From: Lodderomyces elongisporus
Lineage: Eukaryota > Ascomycota > Pichiomycetes > Serinales > Debaryomycetaceae
NCBI RefSeq assembly: GCF_030384665.1
Contig: NC_083678.1
Coordinates: forward strand, 930,001-994,000
Direction: 5' to 3'
Length of the DNA: 64,000 bases
Position numbers and translations under genes: made by a program. Positions 1 to 11,500 of this stretch are shown here, one piece after another. Each line of letters opens with the position of its first letter. Within the stretch, counting starts at the first letter, position 1. The notes under the pieces were generated by a model. That model was not told the origin of the DNA. It did no database searches and worked only from the letters and a program-made list of their open reading frames with translations.

Positions 1-1124
1 GATTTGATATAAGTTGCCAAATACGCCAATAGTGGACACCCAACAATCTCAATTGCACCCATAGGCATATTCATCAACAACGCCTTTGAAGTGCTAAATC
101 CAAAATCTTCATTGAGCAATATGGAGCTGAAACTTGTTATTCCACCATTAGGAATATCAAAGGCAAGCCCAAACAAGACATATAACCATGTACGATGATC
201 AGTTAGTGCCTCAATAAACTGGCTTTTCTTAAACCGAGGGTTTCCAAACCCTTGCTGATTTGTTCGTGCTCTTTCAACAACCAATACCTTCTCCTCCTCG
301 GATAAGAACCATGCACCCGTTGGAGTATCTGGAATATGTGCCATGATCAAGAACCCCAAAAAGATTGTCAACACACCAGTAATAACAAAAACCAATTTCC
401 AAGCTGGCAAAGAATACGAGCCCTGGTTCTCATACAACCCATAGCTAATACCCAGTCCCACAATTGTACCTATTCCGTTTGACGAAAACCACCAAGCAGT
501 CCTTAAAAATTGTTCTTCTTGCTTATACCATTGTGAAGTAACAATAGCAAAAGCTGGGGTCACCGAGGACTCCAATGCACCCAATATGGTTCTCAACGCA
601 ATGAAACCTGGGTATTCGGGCACGGCACACAATGCAAGAATCATACCCCAGAGAATAATAAAGACAGAAACAGTCTTGACCAAAGGGAACCGTTGAAGCA
701 AAAAAGATGCTGGAAATTCAAATACCAAGTACCCAAGATAGAAACACGTCGTGGTCCAGCTATACATATCTCCTTGCATATTCAAGCTTGTCCTCAACCC
801 CAAAATGGAACTATAACTCGTTGCCGTTTTATCCATATATTGGAATGCATAAACCAAGCAAACCACAGGTAAAACAAACAAATCAATTTTTCTCAAGATT
901 CTCTTGTTTGTAGCTTCATCGATCTCGATCCTATTGTCCTTGTGGTCAATTGCAAATTGCATTGCTTGGTCCACATTATTTGTAATGACAATTTCACGAC
1001 CACGAGCAGATGTAATGGTGGCCAACACATGTGGTTTCTTCTCTTCCAAATCCTCCCTAGTAAAGGAAAAAACAGGTTCAATACTATTAGTCTCACTGAC
1101 TTTTTCATTCATCTTCTCACTCAT
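1..1124 (-). CDS. MFS anion permease, allantoate-permease (Dal5) family, C-terminus cut by window edge
   Basis: A continuous reading frame runs from an ATG at 1124 to the left edge, giving 374 residues without a stop; the last part of the protein lies outside. After a hydrophilic N-terminus of about 85 residues it shows repeated hydrophobic helices typical of the major facilitator superfamily. They include a segment with YMDKTATSYSSILGL, a second helix reading FYLGYLVFEFPASFLLQRFP and the loop SQWYKQEEQFLRTAWWFSSNG, all characteristic of the fungal anion:cation symporter family that contains Dal5, Tna1 and Vht1-type vitamin and allantoate permeases. It should be a plasma-membrane proton symporter for a small organic anion. 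The substrate cannot be read from the sequence. Family confidence is high, exact orthologue is not. Confidence 0.85.
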   Translation of the reverse strand, partial: MSEKMNEKVSETNSIEPVFSFTREDLEEKKPHVLATITSARGREIVITNNVDQAMQFAIDHKDNRIEIDEATNKRILRKIDLFVLPVVCLVYAFQYMDKTATSYSSILGLRTSLNMQGDMYSWTTTCFYLGYLVFEFPASFLLQRFPLVKTVSVFIILWGMILALCAVPEYPGFIALRTILGALESSVTPAFAIVTSQWYKQEEQFLRTAWWFSSNGIGTIVGLGISYGLYENQGSYSLPAWKLVFVITGVLTIFLGFLIMAHIPDTPTGAWFLSEEEKVLVVERARTNQQGFGNPRFKKSQFIEALTDHRTWLYVLFGLAFDIPNGGITSFSSILLNEDFGFSTSKALLMNMPMGAIEIVGCPLLAYLATYIK

Positions 1125-2342
1125 ATTGTCTAGATACAAAATATGCTTTACCTTAATAGAAACACCTTTGAATTAAAATCTGTTTTTTTCTCAGGTATAA
1201 TTATCAAAATTGAAAATTATTTAGAAAGGAATTAAAATAATCTAAAAAATTAAACAGCAGATTTGAAGTTTAAAACGAACCATTTCGTTTCTATTATATA
1301 CAATTCACGCCATCCCTGTTTTACTTCATGAAAAGCGATATGAGATTCAAACGGGATACACGGACTGGTAATTGTGGGAGCTTTCATTGTTCTTATCTGC
1401 AAATAAACCTGGAACATTTAGCAGCCATTTCTAATTTCCAAAAAAAAAATAAAATTAATAAACGAAAAAAAAAAAATTATATATCTATAAACAGTTGCGC
1501 AGCCCCTTGAAATGACGCCACAGTAAATATTATAAGTATTTTGACACATTGACATATTTGACACACTTACAATTGCAGAGAACAGGATATGTAATTTTGG
1601 TTTTTGATATTTGATATTTGTTTTGTTTTTTTTTGTTTTTTTTTGTTTTTTGTTCTTTTTCCTTTCTTCATTCCATATTTATTAAATGGCTTATTGTTAT
1701 CTTTTGTTAAAACCAATTTATTGCTAACCGCAAAGCTTGATGATAAGCGAATTATTTACTGTGTACTATAATCACCCAATTTGATGCATTTTTTTGTTCA
1801 TCATCTTCACGGAAGAAAAAAGTATTATCCATTATCTTCATCACATTTGTTCATGCGCTCATATTAAAATTCTACCCATTTAACCAAGTCCTTTTCTCCT
1901 CCTTCTTCCTTCTTCCTCCTTCCTCCTTCCTCCTCCTCCTGCACACCGCCAGTTGCACAAGCGCCTCATACATACTCACCTTAACACACCTACATTACCG
2001 TTCTTTCTCTCCCTTACCAACGCCACATGTATAACATAGTGTACAGAGTTCATTACAAGGAGCAAACTTGATCAAATTGTGGTTTATGCAAGAAATATGC
2101 AATTTATACTAATCAGAATATGACATGCCTTTGAAAAAGTATATATCTTGTGGTTCGGTTTAACCGTGCTAATCTAAAAATTGTTCTAGTAGTAAAAAAG
2201 CCTTTTCGACACATTCTGTTTTTCTACTTTTCAGTACATGCTCTACCTATTCCACCCCCCCCTTTTTTTCCTCGCCACCTCGTCCTCATCATATTGAAAT
2301 CCAGTGAAAATTCAACCAAACATAAACTTTTTGTTTTGTCTT
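1125..2342. other. Intergenic region upstream of the MFS permease
   Basis: No credible gene. It holds the promoter of the minus-strand permease, a T-rich stretch with interspersed G near 1620-1660 and a CCT/TTC polypyrimidine run near 1890-1945. The 3' end of the next minus-strand gene lies just beyond. Short open frames here lack codon bias and recognisable motifs. Confidence 0.6.
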
Positions 2343-4844
2343 TCAAAGTAGTAAATCGCGCACAGTAAAATCATCTAGTGCTTCAAGACAGTATTTAATA
2401 TCCTTGTGCTGTTTCAGAACAGGCTTCCAATCTCTATATTGCTCAATCATTTTTTGGATACAAGCAATTGCGTTTATATGTTTATATTGTAGCATATCTT
2501 GGAATAGAGTCCGGATATTCCAAGGCAAATTGTTTTGGAAATTGAATTGAGAATCGAGCAGGATCGACGTAGACGAATCTATGGAAGATGAAGATGACAA
2601 AGCCCTAGGTTTCATTAATCTTTTTGGGAAATTCATAATCAAGTCTCTCTTATGGTAAAGTGATGTGGAACCTAGTGCAAAATCTAGTGCATCCGTGTAA
2701 ACCTCTTCTTGCTCAAATACCATTACCCTAGGTGTCTTGTTAATAAAGAGAGGGTGGTCCAACTTGTCTGATAAATCTTTGACGATATTGTAATCCTTAA
2801 ATTGACCCAAATTGCGAACATTGCAAATGGATGTAATGATTGAGATTAGAAAATCCATATCCTGCGTCCCCGTGTTTGCATTTGCATTTGCATTTGCATT
2901 TGCATTTGCATTTGAGGGCATGATATGCATGTTTCTATGAATATTGGGATGTGCAAATTGAACGCCCATCATCGAATGCAATGGAATAAACAAGTCGCGT
3001 GGATCACTTGTTAGGATGATCTTGACATTTTGTGAAATGAGATATGTAAACGATTGCTGAAGTTGTCTTGATAATTTCGAGTCCCTCTTCTCATACTCAA
3101 ATAACTCTTGAACAATTTCATTTTCAACTTGTGAATAAGCTCTATTCACAATTTTATAGCGCAGCAAAGGCACAGGTCCTTGCATATTTCCCAGCATACT
3201 CAACAAAGCTATTTTCCTTTTGCCACCATGTTTGAGATAATGACTAGACTGGATAAGTTTGGCCAAAACGGTAAATGAAACAGGTACCGAGGTGCCATGG
3301 CTAACAAAGAATATGAAATCACTCTCCTCAAGGTCCAGTTTCCAATTGCCCAAAAGATGTAGTGCTCTCTTAACACAATTATCGAATCTTCCTTGTCCAT
3401 CAATTGCAATTGTTTTGATTGTATAATCTGAGTTCTTGTCGATTTGCAAGTCATTTCGTAAAATCCATTTTTCAACAGCCTTAGACGCATGTCTCGCAAA
3501 GTCAATCGATGTACCTGTATACTCACCAATTAGCGCCCGCACTAATTTGGTGGGTAAAAAACTATGCACGCCAACAACTATAATTCGCTTTGTTCTTCTG
3601 GCTTGTTGCTGCAATTGCACAGGTGATTTCCTATACAAATGATTCTCAGTTCTAATACCACAAACAACATCTTTTGAAAGAATCCGTAACCGTGTTTTTA
3701 AAGTCAACTCACGGTAGTTCTCATTGACTCGCGGATGTACTAGGGACTCATTTCCCTGACTATTGACCACGTCTTCTTGCATAATACTTTGCAACTGTAT
3801 GGATTGCATTGAAGGCAGTCTTTTTAGTGACTTTTCAAACATTTCATTTGGTGATACAGGTCGCCATTTTCGAGAAGGGATATGTGCTGGAGTATGTTCG
3901 CTTTGAGTTCCAAACACTGCCAATTCAGCAGTCTTGAACCGATCTTCACTATAATATGCATAATGAAGTTCATCTTTGAAAGTCTCAATAGTTGTTTTCG
4001 CTGTCTTGTAAGCTTCACTTATTCCATCATCTTCATCCGTGGTTTGTTTCAGTGCCAGACCAAAAGGGTTTTGGAATATTCGGCTAAACCATGATTGCTC
4101 TTGATTTTGATTTGGGAAAGAGCAGTCCGAGATCGAGCTCTCCTTTCGTGACAAGTTGCTTAATCCATCGTTGTTGTAATCATTGTTGTGGTTATTTGTA
4201 TTACTGTCATAATTGTCATTATTGTTGTTGCTTCTATTATCTCGTAGTAGTGGAATCTCTTCAAGGTTAATCAATGCAGTGTTATTTAAAGTGAAGAAAG
4301 AAGTGTACGATGCAAACCAACTAGTTGAATTTTGAATAGAAATGGGCAGCTTGCTTCGTTCCTTTGGTTGTTGTGAGGTCGATGCCACGGGTAAAGATAT
4401 CGGTACCGTTGAAGATGTTGGATTGATCACACGTGGCTTATTATTTTTGCCATTGCTGTTTCCATTATTGTTTTTGATATTCTCATTCTTGATATTGTTG
4501 TTGCTACTGTTATTGTTACCATTTAGCTCAGGCTTTGGCAACACATTTGTATGATTTTCTCCTTCTCCTTTGTCTTGAGAAGATCCATACCATGAAAACA
4601 ATGAAAGTGCCCTTGTATTAATGTTCGATGTAGTGTTGTCTGTCGCATATATTCCGTTGGTATTTGAGGCTATTTCTCTCTCCTTATTTTTATCTAATAT
4701 TTGTTTTTGTTTTTGATTTTGATTTTGGTTCTGTTTCAGACTCTGATCTGATGGTTGCTTCCCAGGTGTCGGTTGGGTTCCTCTACCATTGATTACTTCT
4801 GTTTTGGACACGTTACCATTAGGAATTTTATCCTTAGAGGACAT
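2343..4844 (-). CDS. Conserved fungal protein with an alpha/beta-hydrolase-like C-terminal half
   Basis: An 833-residue protein starting at the ATG at 4844. Residues 1-300 are low complexity (Asn-, Gln- and Lys-rich) and probably disordered. A globular part follows from about residue 320. Near residue 425 a strand-like segment reads IIVVGVHSFLPTKLVRALIG, and near residue 515 comes FFVSHGTSVPVSF. That layout resembles the strand-nucleophile-turn region of alpha/beta hydrolases, although the turn is SHGTS rather than the classic GxSxG. A hexanucleotide repeat at about 2874-2914 encodes an Asn-Ala repeat. I do not recognise a named orthologue with certainty; lipase-like activity is only a guess from the fold-like motifs. 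Its promoter is shared with ATG16. Confidence 0.75.
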   Translation of the reverse strand: MSSKDKIPNGNVSKTEVINGRGTQPTPGKQPSDQSLKQNQNQNQKQKQILDKNKEREIASNTNGIYATDNTTSNINTRALSLFSWYGSSQDKGEGENHTNVLPKPELNGNNNSSNNNIKNENIKNNNGNSNGKNNKPRVINPTSSTVPISLPVASTSQQPKERSKLPISIQNSTSWFASYTSFFTLNNTALINLEEIPLLRDNRSNNNNDNYDSNTNNHNNDYNNDGLSNLSRKESSISDCSFPNQNQEQSWFSRIFQNPFGLALKQTTDEDDGISEAYKTAKTTIETFKDELHYAYYSEDRFKTAELAVFGTQSEHTPAHIPSRKWRPVSPNEMFEKSLKRLPSMQSIQLQSIMQEDVVNSQGNESLVHPRVNENYRELTLKTRLRILSKDVVCGIRTENHLYRKSPVQLQQQARRTKRIIVVGVHSFLPTKLVRALIGEYTGTSIDFARHASKAVEKWILRNDLQIDKNSDYTIKTIAIDGQGRFDNCVKRALHLLGNWKLDLEESDFIFFVSHGTSVPVSFTVLAKLIQSSHYLKHGGKRKIALLSMLGNMQGPVPLLRYKIVNRAYSQVENEIVQELFEYEKRDSKLSRQLQQSFTYLISQNVKIILTSDPRDLFIPLHSMMGVQFAHPNIHRNMHIMPSNANANANANANANTGTQDMDFLISIITSICNVRNLGQFKDYNIVKDLSDKLDHPLFINKTPRVMVFEQEEVYTDALDFALGSTSLYHKRDLIMNFPKRLMKPRALSSSSSIDSSTSILLDSQFNFQNNLPWNIRTLFQDMLQYKHINAIACIQKMIEQYRDWKPVLKQHKDIKYCLEALDDFTVRDLLL
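2874..2914. repeat. TTTGCA hexanucleotide microsatellite inside a coding region
   Basis: About six to seven tandem copies of a 6-bp unit, read on the minus strand as alternating Asn-Ala codons. The unit is a multiple of three, so length changes keep the frame. Confidence 0.9.
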
Positions 4845-5240
4845 AATAACATGTGGTTAGTGTTGAAATTTAAGATCAATGGAAAATTTTTTTTCGAGTT
4901 AGTTGTATTGGAAATATTGTTGCCTCCATGTTTCTCTCGAGAGATACATGAATTTCTAATTACCACCTAAAAGAAGATACCCCAACAATCGTTATCTTGA
5001 AACTTGCGCGTGATAATGCTTGGAAGAAGTTCGGCCAGTGTCAGAAATTTGAAAAGCACAAAGAAGAAGAAAAAAAAGATAAATTTAAGAAATAAATAAA
5101 TAAAAAGGTAAGTAATAGAGAACGTTTTTTTTTTCTTGCTTCTTATTAAATTATCACAAGATGTACTAAAACATTTGCAATTGGATATCTTGCTTCAGAA
5201 AGTCCCTTTTAGTTTATATTCGATTTGTTTTTATGACCGT
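4845..5240. promoter_or_regulatory. Divergent promoter of the hydrolase-like gene and ATG16
   Basis: A 396-bp spacer between divergent start codons. It is AT-rich except for a TTGCGCG core at 5004-5010, which lies 160 bp from one start and 231 bp from the other. The same GC-rich core recurs in several other promoters of this window. Confidence 0.5.
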
Positions 5241-5864
5241 ATGAGTTCAACATGGCCACTGGAGATTTTACAAAGTTTGAGGGAAAGAGATGATACTGAA
5301 AAGAAGGATGTGAAATACTTTAGGGCCTTTACACAATTGGCTCAGCAATTGGAAAACCTGAAGCAAAGCTTTGATAGATCCACAACTATTGGTTCTCTTC
5401 CCCATTCTTCCGCTAATCATCCGTCCTCTTCTTCTTCTTCTTCTTCTTCCTCCTCCTCTTCTTCGTCATCTTCTGGAAATGGAGCAATAACATCAAATAC
5501 ACCGTCCCCGTCACTTGTCGTCCCTTCCTCGTCTGCAGTTAAATCTAAGAAACAACAGGTTGATGACATTGATCTTCGATTGGTCAAAGCCATGTCGCAG
5601 AATCAGCAATTAGCAAATGAAAACTCGGATTTGATAGATAACCTTAATTCTGTTACTTTGAAAAATGAACAGCTTGAACTGACTATCAATGACAGAGATG
5701 GTAAGATACGTCGGTTGGAAAAGGGGGTGCTAAAGTTGAAGCAAAAAATTGAGAATTTAGAGATGGAAATTAAAGAAAAGAATAAAACCATTGAATTGGT
5801 TAATGACGAATTGTTGACGAGCCAATTGCAGAATAATGTGCTACGTAACCAGCAAGGGAAATAG
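5241..5864 (+). CDS. ATG16: Autophagy protein Atg16
   Basis: The first in-frame ATG is at 5241, giving 207 residues; the frame is open further upstream but contains no ATG there. The N-terminal part has a short helix (WPLEILQSLRERD) that fits the Atg5-binding segment. A serine-rich linker follows, encoded by TCT/TCC repeats at about 5425-5475. The C-terminal half is a coiled coil ending in NDELLTSQLQNNVLRNQ, close to the corresponding NDELISGTIENNVLQQ stretch of S. cerevisiae Atg16. Atg16 dimerises and joins the Atg12-Atg5 conjugate to direct Atg8 lipidation at the phagophore. It is longer than the 150-residue S. cerevisiae protein because of the linker. RIM13, its convergent neighbour here, also lies close to ATG16 in S. 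cerevisiae (YMR154C and YMR159C). Confidence 0.88.
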   Translation: MSSTWPLEILQSLRERDDTEKKDVKYFRAFTQLAQQLENLKQSFDRSTTIGSLPHSSANHPSSSSSSSSSSSSSSSSSGNGAITSNTPSPSLVVPSSSAVKSKKQQVDDIDLRLVKAMSQNQQLANENSDLIDNLNSVTLKNEQLELTINDRDGKIRRLEKGVLKLKQKIENLEMEIKEKNKTIELVNDELLTSQLQNNVLRNQQGK

Positions 5865-6026
5865 ACCCAACTCCTTTTGAAAGGTGCCAGGAAACCAAAC
5901 TGAAAATTACAAGAAGAGTAATAAATATGAAGAGAGGTGCATATGTGAATAAAGTCAAATAAAACAAAAATGAGCTAAAGCCTCAACTGTACAACTTTTT
6001 TCCTTCAATACTGATATACATATCTA

Positions 6027-6027
<1 letters not shown>

Positions 6028-6057
<30 letters not shown>
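6028..6057. repeat. TA dinucleotide microsatellite
   Basis: A run of alternating T and A in the 267-bp convergent spacer between ATG16 and RIM13. Similar TA runs occur near 28425, 32301, 40240, 42064, 42760 and 58810. Confidence 0.9.
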
Positions 6058-6061
<4 letters not shown>

Positions 6062-6131
6062 GAACAAAGAAGCAAATAAACGAACTAGCATGCGAGCATG
6101 TAAAACAATTTACACTGAAACACTTGATCAA

Positions 6132-8546
6132 TTATACAAATTGTGCTTGTTCAATCTGCAATTTAAAGTTACTGCCTATTTCAACATGGCATATCCCTGT
6201 GCCAATTTCAAATCTCTCGATTAAAAGAATATATTGCCCCGTGCTTGCAAACTTTTGGTCTACATATAATCCATAGAAAGTATCATTGTCAAACGCCTCA
6301 TTGATTTGTAGCGGCTGCTTCGTTATCGCGTTAAATATAGAGCACCGCATCCCTGGTCGATAATCTGTATGTCGCAGTGGAAAGTTTCCGGTTTGCAGAT
6401 GCGAGAGTTTAATTGTCGCCACCGTGTTTGCCGTATCTACGGTAATAGGTAGCTTGAGTCTATTTTTGTTGTTCCATGGAACTTTAGTTGATGTTGAGTA
6501 AAGTGCCATGGAGTCGGGTACCTTCATTACGGATAGTTCAGCCAGCGAGTTTAAAATCAAAGAATATGCATTGGTGCAAGGTTGATAAGTTGATACTATT
6601 AGTCTATAGTACCCTGGCTGCAATTGCACTGAGTACAGTTGGAAAGCCTGATTATAATTTTCATTAATTAGTGATTTTTCCAAATGAAATTGACAAATTC
6701 TTTTACCCACGGCAAAGTTGTCTGAGTGAACAAGGTGTATGTTTACCGCGTCATCTCTCTCGGTATATATACAGAGTGTTGCCAGTGTAGGCTCGCTGGC
6801 GTATATCTCATACTGTGGGTTATTGAGGAATGTAGATAATGTCCAATTTCCACCACAAGTGTCTGAATTCCATGCACCATGAATCTTGTGTGTAAAATTG
6901 TATTGGCTCTGCAGTTTCCTGATTTGCGTATTTGCAAATGATGAGAGACTAAAGTTGCCCAGTTTATTTGACCAAATTGCCATGGTATATATTCCGGGTT
7001 TCAATTTTATTAGTTGTAGCCGATTATTTGTTTCTAGTATTTGAACTATAGGGCATTGCGTTGGTGCAAGAACTTTATACTCGGAATCGTATACAGTGAT
7101 TTTGGTCCAAGGCTGCTGCTGCTGCTGCTCTTGTTGTTGTTGTTGTTGTTGCTGTTGCTGTTCCAAAGGCTGATTATCTTTTGTCAGTGTAGAAAAATGT
7201 CTTTCTAATAATATGTGGCACTCGTCCATGGCAGTTATCTGGAATTGTGGGAGGTCTGCTAGATTTATCTTTCTTTCAGAGTAGATAAAATTTTCCACCG
7301 TTGGGTCACCCAGACTATATGGTTTCCAGTTGACGTACAAGTATTTAAATTGAGAATAGTCGCTTGTTGTGATGAACCTATTTTTCATGTCTGGGGTAAG
7401 CCAGGAGTTCTTTAATGTGATACACTCGTTTCCCTCCTCCAGGTTAAAGCCAATTATCAGATAATCGTGTTCGCTTATCAAGTTTAGTTCCATACTGAGT
7501 TTGGTACTCAATTGCGCCGTTCCTACGCCCAACACCAATTTTCCGAGTTTTTTCAAAGACCACAATTTCTTTAATAAAATAGGTAATGAACCTTGTTTGA
7601 GTTTGATGATTTCAGGTAGCCATCCACTTAGCATGTATGTGTCATTTGCCATATTTGATCCATCGATTGCGTATCCTTTGGCCATGACTTTTAAGAATGC
7701 CTTTTCAATCAAAGCTGGCCAGTACAAACTCTTTGTGCTCGTACTACGATCACTATTAACACCATCACTATTAACACCATCGCTATTACCACTATCACTA
7801 CTGCTCCTACTCTTACTCTTACTATTACTAATACTCTCTTCATCGATTGATTTTATAATAATATTTCTGTTTGAGAAAGTCAATTTTGGTAATTTGTTGT
7901 TTATGTATACTTTTCGTTGAGATCCATTAAAATGCAAAGCTACGGCATATCTCTTAGAGGCACAGTGTGGAGTGATGATCTCCACTAATGGGTAATTTTG
8001 ATCTGATAGCGATAAAAAGGATGAGACAAAGGAGCAATTTTGCAAAAGGTCCTGATACAATAAGGCTAGCTTTGCTGGGTCTGTTTCCCAGCAACTGTCA
8101 GTTAAATCATTGATATTTTTACAAATCGAGTCGTTGGAGATTGGTTCATATGTAGCATCTATCCCGCGTGGTAGTACCAAGGGAAGCTCTTCATATTCAG
8201 TGTCATCAGTGTTGATAAATATAGCATTGAGTGAATTTAAACTTGAGTCAAATTGTAAGATTGGGTAGCAGGTTTCGTTTGAGTGTGCTAGCTTTGAAGA
8301 AAGCCATGTTAACTTTTGAGATGTAGTTAGTGGAGCCAGATTTTTCGACACCACGTTATCGTACAAATGTAGCAAATATTTCGAGATATACTTTTCAATT
8401 TGCGGATTTTGTACGAGATTGTGTTTACTCCACAAGTTCAAAAGCTTGATGCTGTGCAAGATTTCAGCTTTGGCTTGTTCGAAATTGTCAATCGCCAAAT
8501 AGACATGACATTTCTCAATGTGGAGAAGGAGTTGCGGTAGAGACAT
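6132..8546 (-). CDS. RIM13: Calpain-like cysteine protease Rim13/PalB
   Basis: An 804-residue protein starting at 8546. Residues 1-75 resemble a helical MIT-type domain. The calpain-like catalytic domain follows, with the candidate nucleophile Cys171 in QNCSFVSS, His360 in SEHDYLIIGF and Asn380 in LKNSWL, in the order expected for the triad. The motif GSNMANDTYMLSGWLPE is typical of PalB/Rim13. C-terminal beta-rich modules resemble C2-like calpain domains. A Gln-rich insert (CAG/CAA repeats, about 7115-7165) and a Ser/Asn-rich insert near residues 240-272 separate the conserved blocks. In the family, Rim13 cleaves the transcription factor Rim101 at alkaline pH on an ESCRT-III scaffold. Confidence 0.88.
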   Translation of the reverse strand: MSLPQLLLHIEKCHVYLAIDNFEQAKAEILHSIKLLNLWSKHNLVQNPQIEKYISKYLLHLYDNVVSKNLAPLTTSQKLTWLSSKLAHSNETCYPILQFDSSLNSLNAIFINTDDTEYEELPLVLPRGIDATYEPISNDSICKNINDLTDSCWETDPAKLALLYQDLLQNCSFVSSFLSLSDQNYPLVEIITPHCASKRYAVALHFNGSQRKVYINNKLPKLTFSNRNIIIKSIDEESISNSKSKSRSSSDSGNSDGVNSDGVNSDRSTSTKSLYWPALIEKAFLKVMAKGYAIDGSNMANDTYMLSGWLPEIIKLKQGSLPILLKKLWSLKKLGKLVLGVGTAQLSTKLSMELNLISEHDYLIIGFNLEEGNECITLKNSWLTPDMKNRFITTSDYSQFKYLYVNWKPYSLGDPTVENFIYSERKINLADLPQFQITAMDECHILLERHFSTLTKDNQPLEQQQQQQQQQQEQQQQQPWTKITVYDSEYKVLAPTQCPIVQILETNNRLQLIKLKPGIYTMAIWSNKLGNFSLSSFANTQIRKLQSQYNFTHKIHGAWNSDTCGGNWTLSTFLNNPQYEIYASEPTLATLCIYTERDDAVNIHLVHSDNFAVGKRICQFHLEKSLINENYNQAFQLYSVQLQPGYYRLIVSTYQPCTNAYSLILNSLAELSVMKVPDSMALYSTSTKVPWNNKNRLKLPITVDTANTVATIKLSHLQTGNFPLRHTDYRPGMRCSIFNAITKQPLQINEAFDNDTFYGLYVDQKFASTGQYILLIERFEIGTGICHVEIGSNFKLQIEQAQFV

Positions 8547-11500
8547 GGATCAATGGGACAACGGAGATTATTTCATTTTTTGGGAATAGAAAAACAAAAG
8601 TTGGAGACAAATTAGCAAAAAAGAAAATAAAAAAAGGAAGTGTAAAAAAAAAAAAGGAAAAGAGAGTGAAGTAAGGGCACTGCCCAGTGGAGGCAGTTGA
8701 GTTTCGTTGTTATTATTGCTGCTTCTATCTTTGTCTCTTTCTCTATATAAATTTGTGTTTTTTTTTTCTCTGACATTTAAAATTAACTAAAAATAAAGAT
8801 TAAAAATTAAATTAAAATAAAAATAAAAATGAAAATGAAAATGAAAAATTAATCTTGCAAAACTGTTGTTCGGAGTATTCATTCTATGCTGTTGGGGAAG
8901 GTGGATCCTGCAGCAATCTATTCGCTCGAAAGGAAGAAGAAAAAATAATAGTGTCTTTATATGGAATTTTAGAAATTAGTATCACCGTCCAACAAATTTT
9001 TCGGATTTGTGGCAATTAATCATTGTGTGTCTTCAACAACTAGTGCCATGAAAAGTTGAATTGAAATAATGAAGAAAGATTGAATCGAGAGATACCTAAA
9101 ACATTCAAAGAAGTTAGTGTATGAGATTTCGGTGGCTTTGACACAAACGCAATTTACTTCTTCCCCACATAATCACTCACTTACAATACACAATTTAATA
9201 CACACGCTCATTTCATAAACTCTCTTCCCCCACTAGCTTCTTCTATCCCCCCCCCCCCCCACTCTACAAGATCCATCTATTTTCTAATCTTCTACAACAA
9301 GTAGTCTATTGTCTTATCTCTACTCCTTATTGTTCGTTGAAGTCCGACAACAGCATTAGCAGCATCAGCAGCAGCATCAGCAGCTCTCTAATAACTTGTG
9401 CTCTAAACACAGCACTATTACCCCCACAAGAACCTTTCCCTTCCCCACCCCAGTGCAATTAAGTTTGAAATGCAAAAGATGTTAAGGGCGAAGGGAAGTG
9501 GAACATTCCCCTTTGGGCATGCTTTAAGCATCCTTTTTTCCGATTTGTGGGGAGGAGAAGGGAGGGGGCAGGCGGGCGTTCAAATAGTATAGAGAGTGTC
9601 TAATGTCTATCTAAAGGCTGTTTAGAAACTTAGTGGAAAGATTTTGACGAAATTAGCAAAGATGCCGAAACTTGACCTTGTACATATCCACTTTTCTATT
9701 ATGCTATTCTCTACCGAAACCCAAACCGAAACTCAACCTCAAACCCAGATTCAAACTAAACTAAATCAATCCAAACCCATCTTAGCCCAAGCTTACTAAA
9801 AAATTCCCCCCCCCCCCCCAACAACAACAACAACACAAAAGCAAAAAAGGCAGAAAGACTACACTACGTACGCAATCTAGCTTTAAGCAAGATTGATCTT
9901 TAAAGCCTATCTTGATATTTGTCAACATCTCTCTCAATGAAATTCCAAATGGGAAAATAAGAAATATGGAAAAATAAAATAAATCAAATAATGAGAGGGA
10001 ACTTTTGTTGAGTTCAAAAAAAAACACGGATTGTGGGGTGGACAATAAAGAAGTGGGGAGGCAGTGGAACAATAGCCAATACAAAAGAGAGAAAAATAAA
10101 ATAAAAGACAAAAAAGAAAGATTAAAGGTAAAAGCTCAGAAAAACTATTGTTAACAATATTGACAATAACAATGTTGATACCAAAGAATAGAGCGTTACA
10201 ACTATAATACAGACATTTCTTGATGGATGTGAAATTCGCCCATTGGCCACAATAGTAATGCTTGTTGTAATAATAGGGGGCCAAGGACAATCTCAAAAGA
10301 GAAATAAATGAAATAAATTAATTAAATAAAAACCAAAACTAAAACTAAATTTAAACGGATCCTTCTTTCTTTGCTAAACCTTGTTCTTCTTCTTCTTGAC
10401 AGGAATTATTATTGTACTTTTGTTCTTTAATCTCTCTCTCTCCTTTTTCTTTGTTCGTTACTTTGCGTTTGTTAGATTGTTAGATTGTTAAATCGTTAGT
10501 TTCATTGTTTTTGTTCTCTATTAATTTTATTTTACTTTTAATGTATTTATTTATTTGAGTACTGAGGCATAGATAACAAAGTCATGTGATTCTAATCACA
10601 TGTGTACTTAAAAATAAATAAAGGAAAAAAAAAAAGAAACCTAGAGGTAGAGAGATAAGTAAAAAAAAATTAGTAAAAGTGGCCAAGAGGCCGCCAAGAT
10701 TTGGAAGCTGTAGAACATATTGCAAGTTACAAAAGTTTTTTCGTTTTTCCCAAAAGATAATGTATTGGATCGGAGCTATGCTTACCGTATTTTTCAATTC
10801 CTTCTGTTGCCTTATTGAAAAAAATAAAAAAAAAGAAGTAGAGGAAAAATAAAGGAAAACAAATAGAATTATGATATGGTTCGGAGTATACCATTCCTAC
10901 TCTTCCTCCCCCTTAATTTGTATGTATTATGTGTGCTGGTATCAATTGACGCGGATAAGGGTGAAGGGTATTTCAGTAAAGAACAAAAAACCAAAACCAA
11001 AGAAACGAAAAAACATCCGATAAAATTTCACTCAGTGACTTTCTCTTGTCACTCAAACGGCGATCTTACACAAAAGCAGTCATCTTCTATTCCGCCCTAC
11101 ACTTGCCATTCGGTGCCATTCATCTCTCCACAAATATTCAAATTCCATCAATGGCATCATTTTCAGCAATTGGCACTCAATTGTTGAAAAGGACACGGAG
11201 TTTGTTGTTTGTATTATAACGGAAAAGAGAAAACAATTACAAGGACAATAAAAGAAAAAAAAAAGAATAGAATTAGTTTTTTCATCACATCGTCATCAAT
11301 ATTATTCTTATGATCATGTTCATGTTCATGCTCCCTTTTCTATTGTCACTTCAACTCTTACACCACGCTCATGTCGACATGTGCTCTCCTTCCTTCAAAT
11401 AGCTAGGCCATAAAAAGTAATGTCCGATTAAGCATTGCATGATCACGCTTGGCCCTGCACAGCTCTTTCTTTTTTTTCAATTTCAACACTAATCTATTAT

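Noticed and set aside
9782..10296. Two overlapping minus-strand frames of about 110-120 codons before ADH
   Set aside because: Their residues (Phe, Leu, Tyr, Cys runs) come from A-rich and C-run DNA; no motif, no codon bias, and one runs through a 14-C tract.
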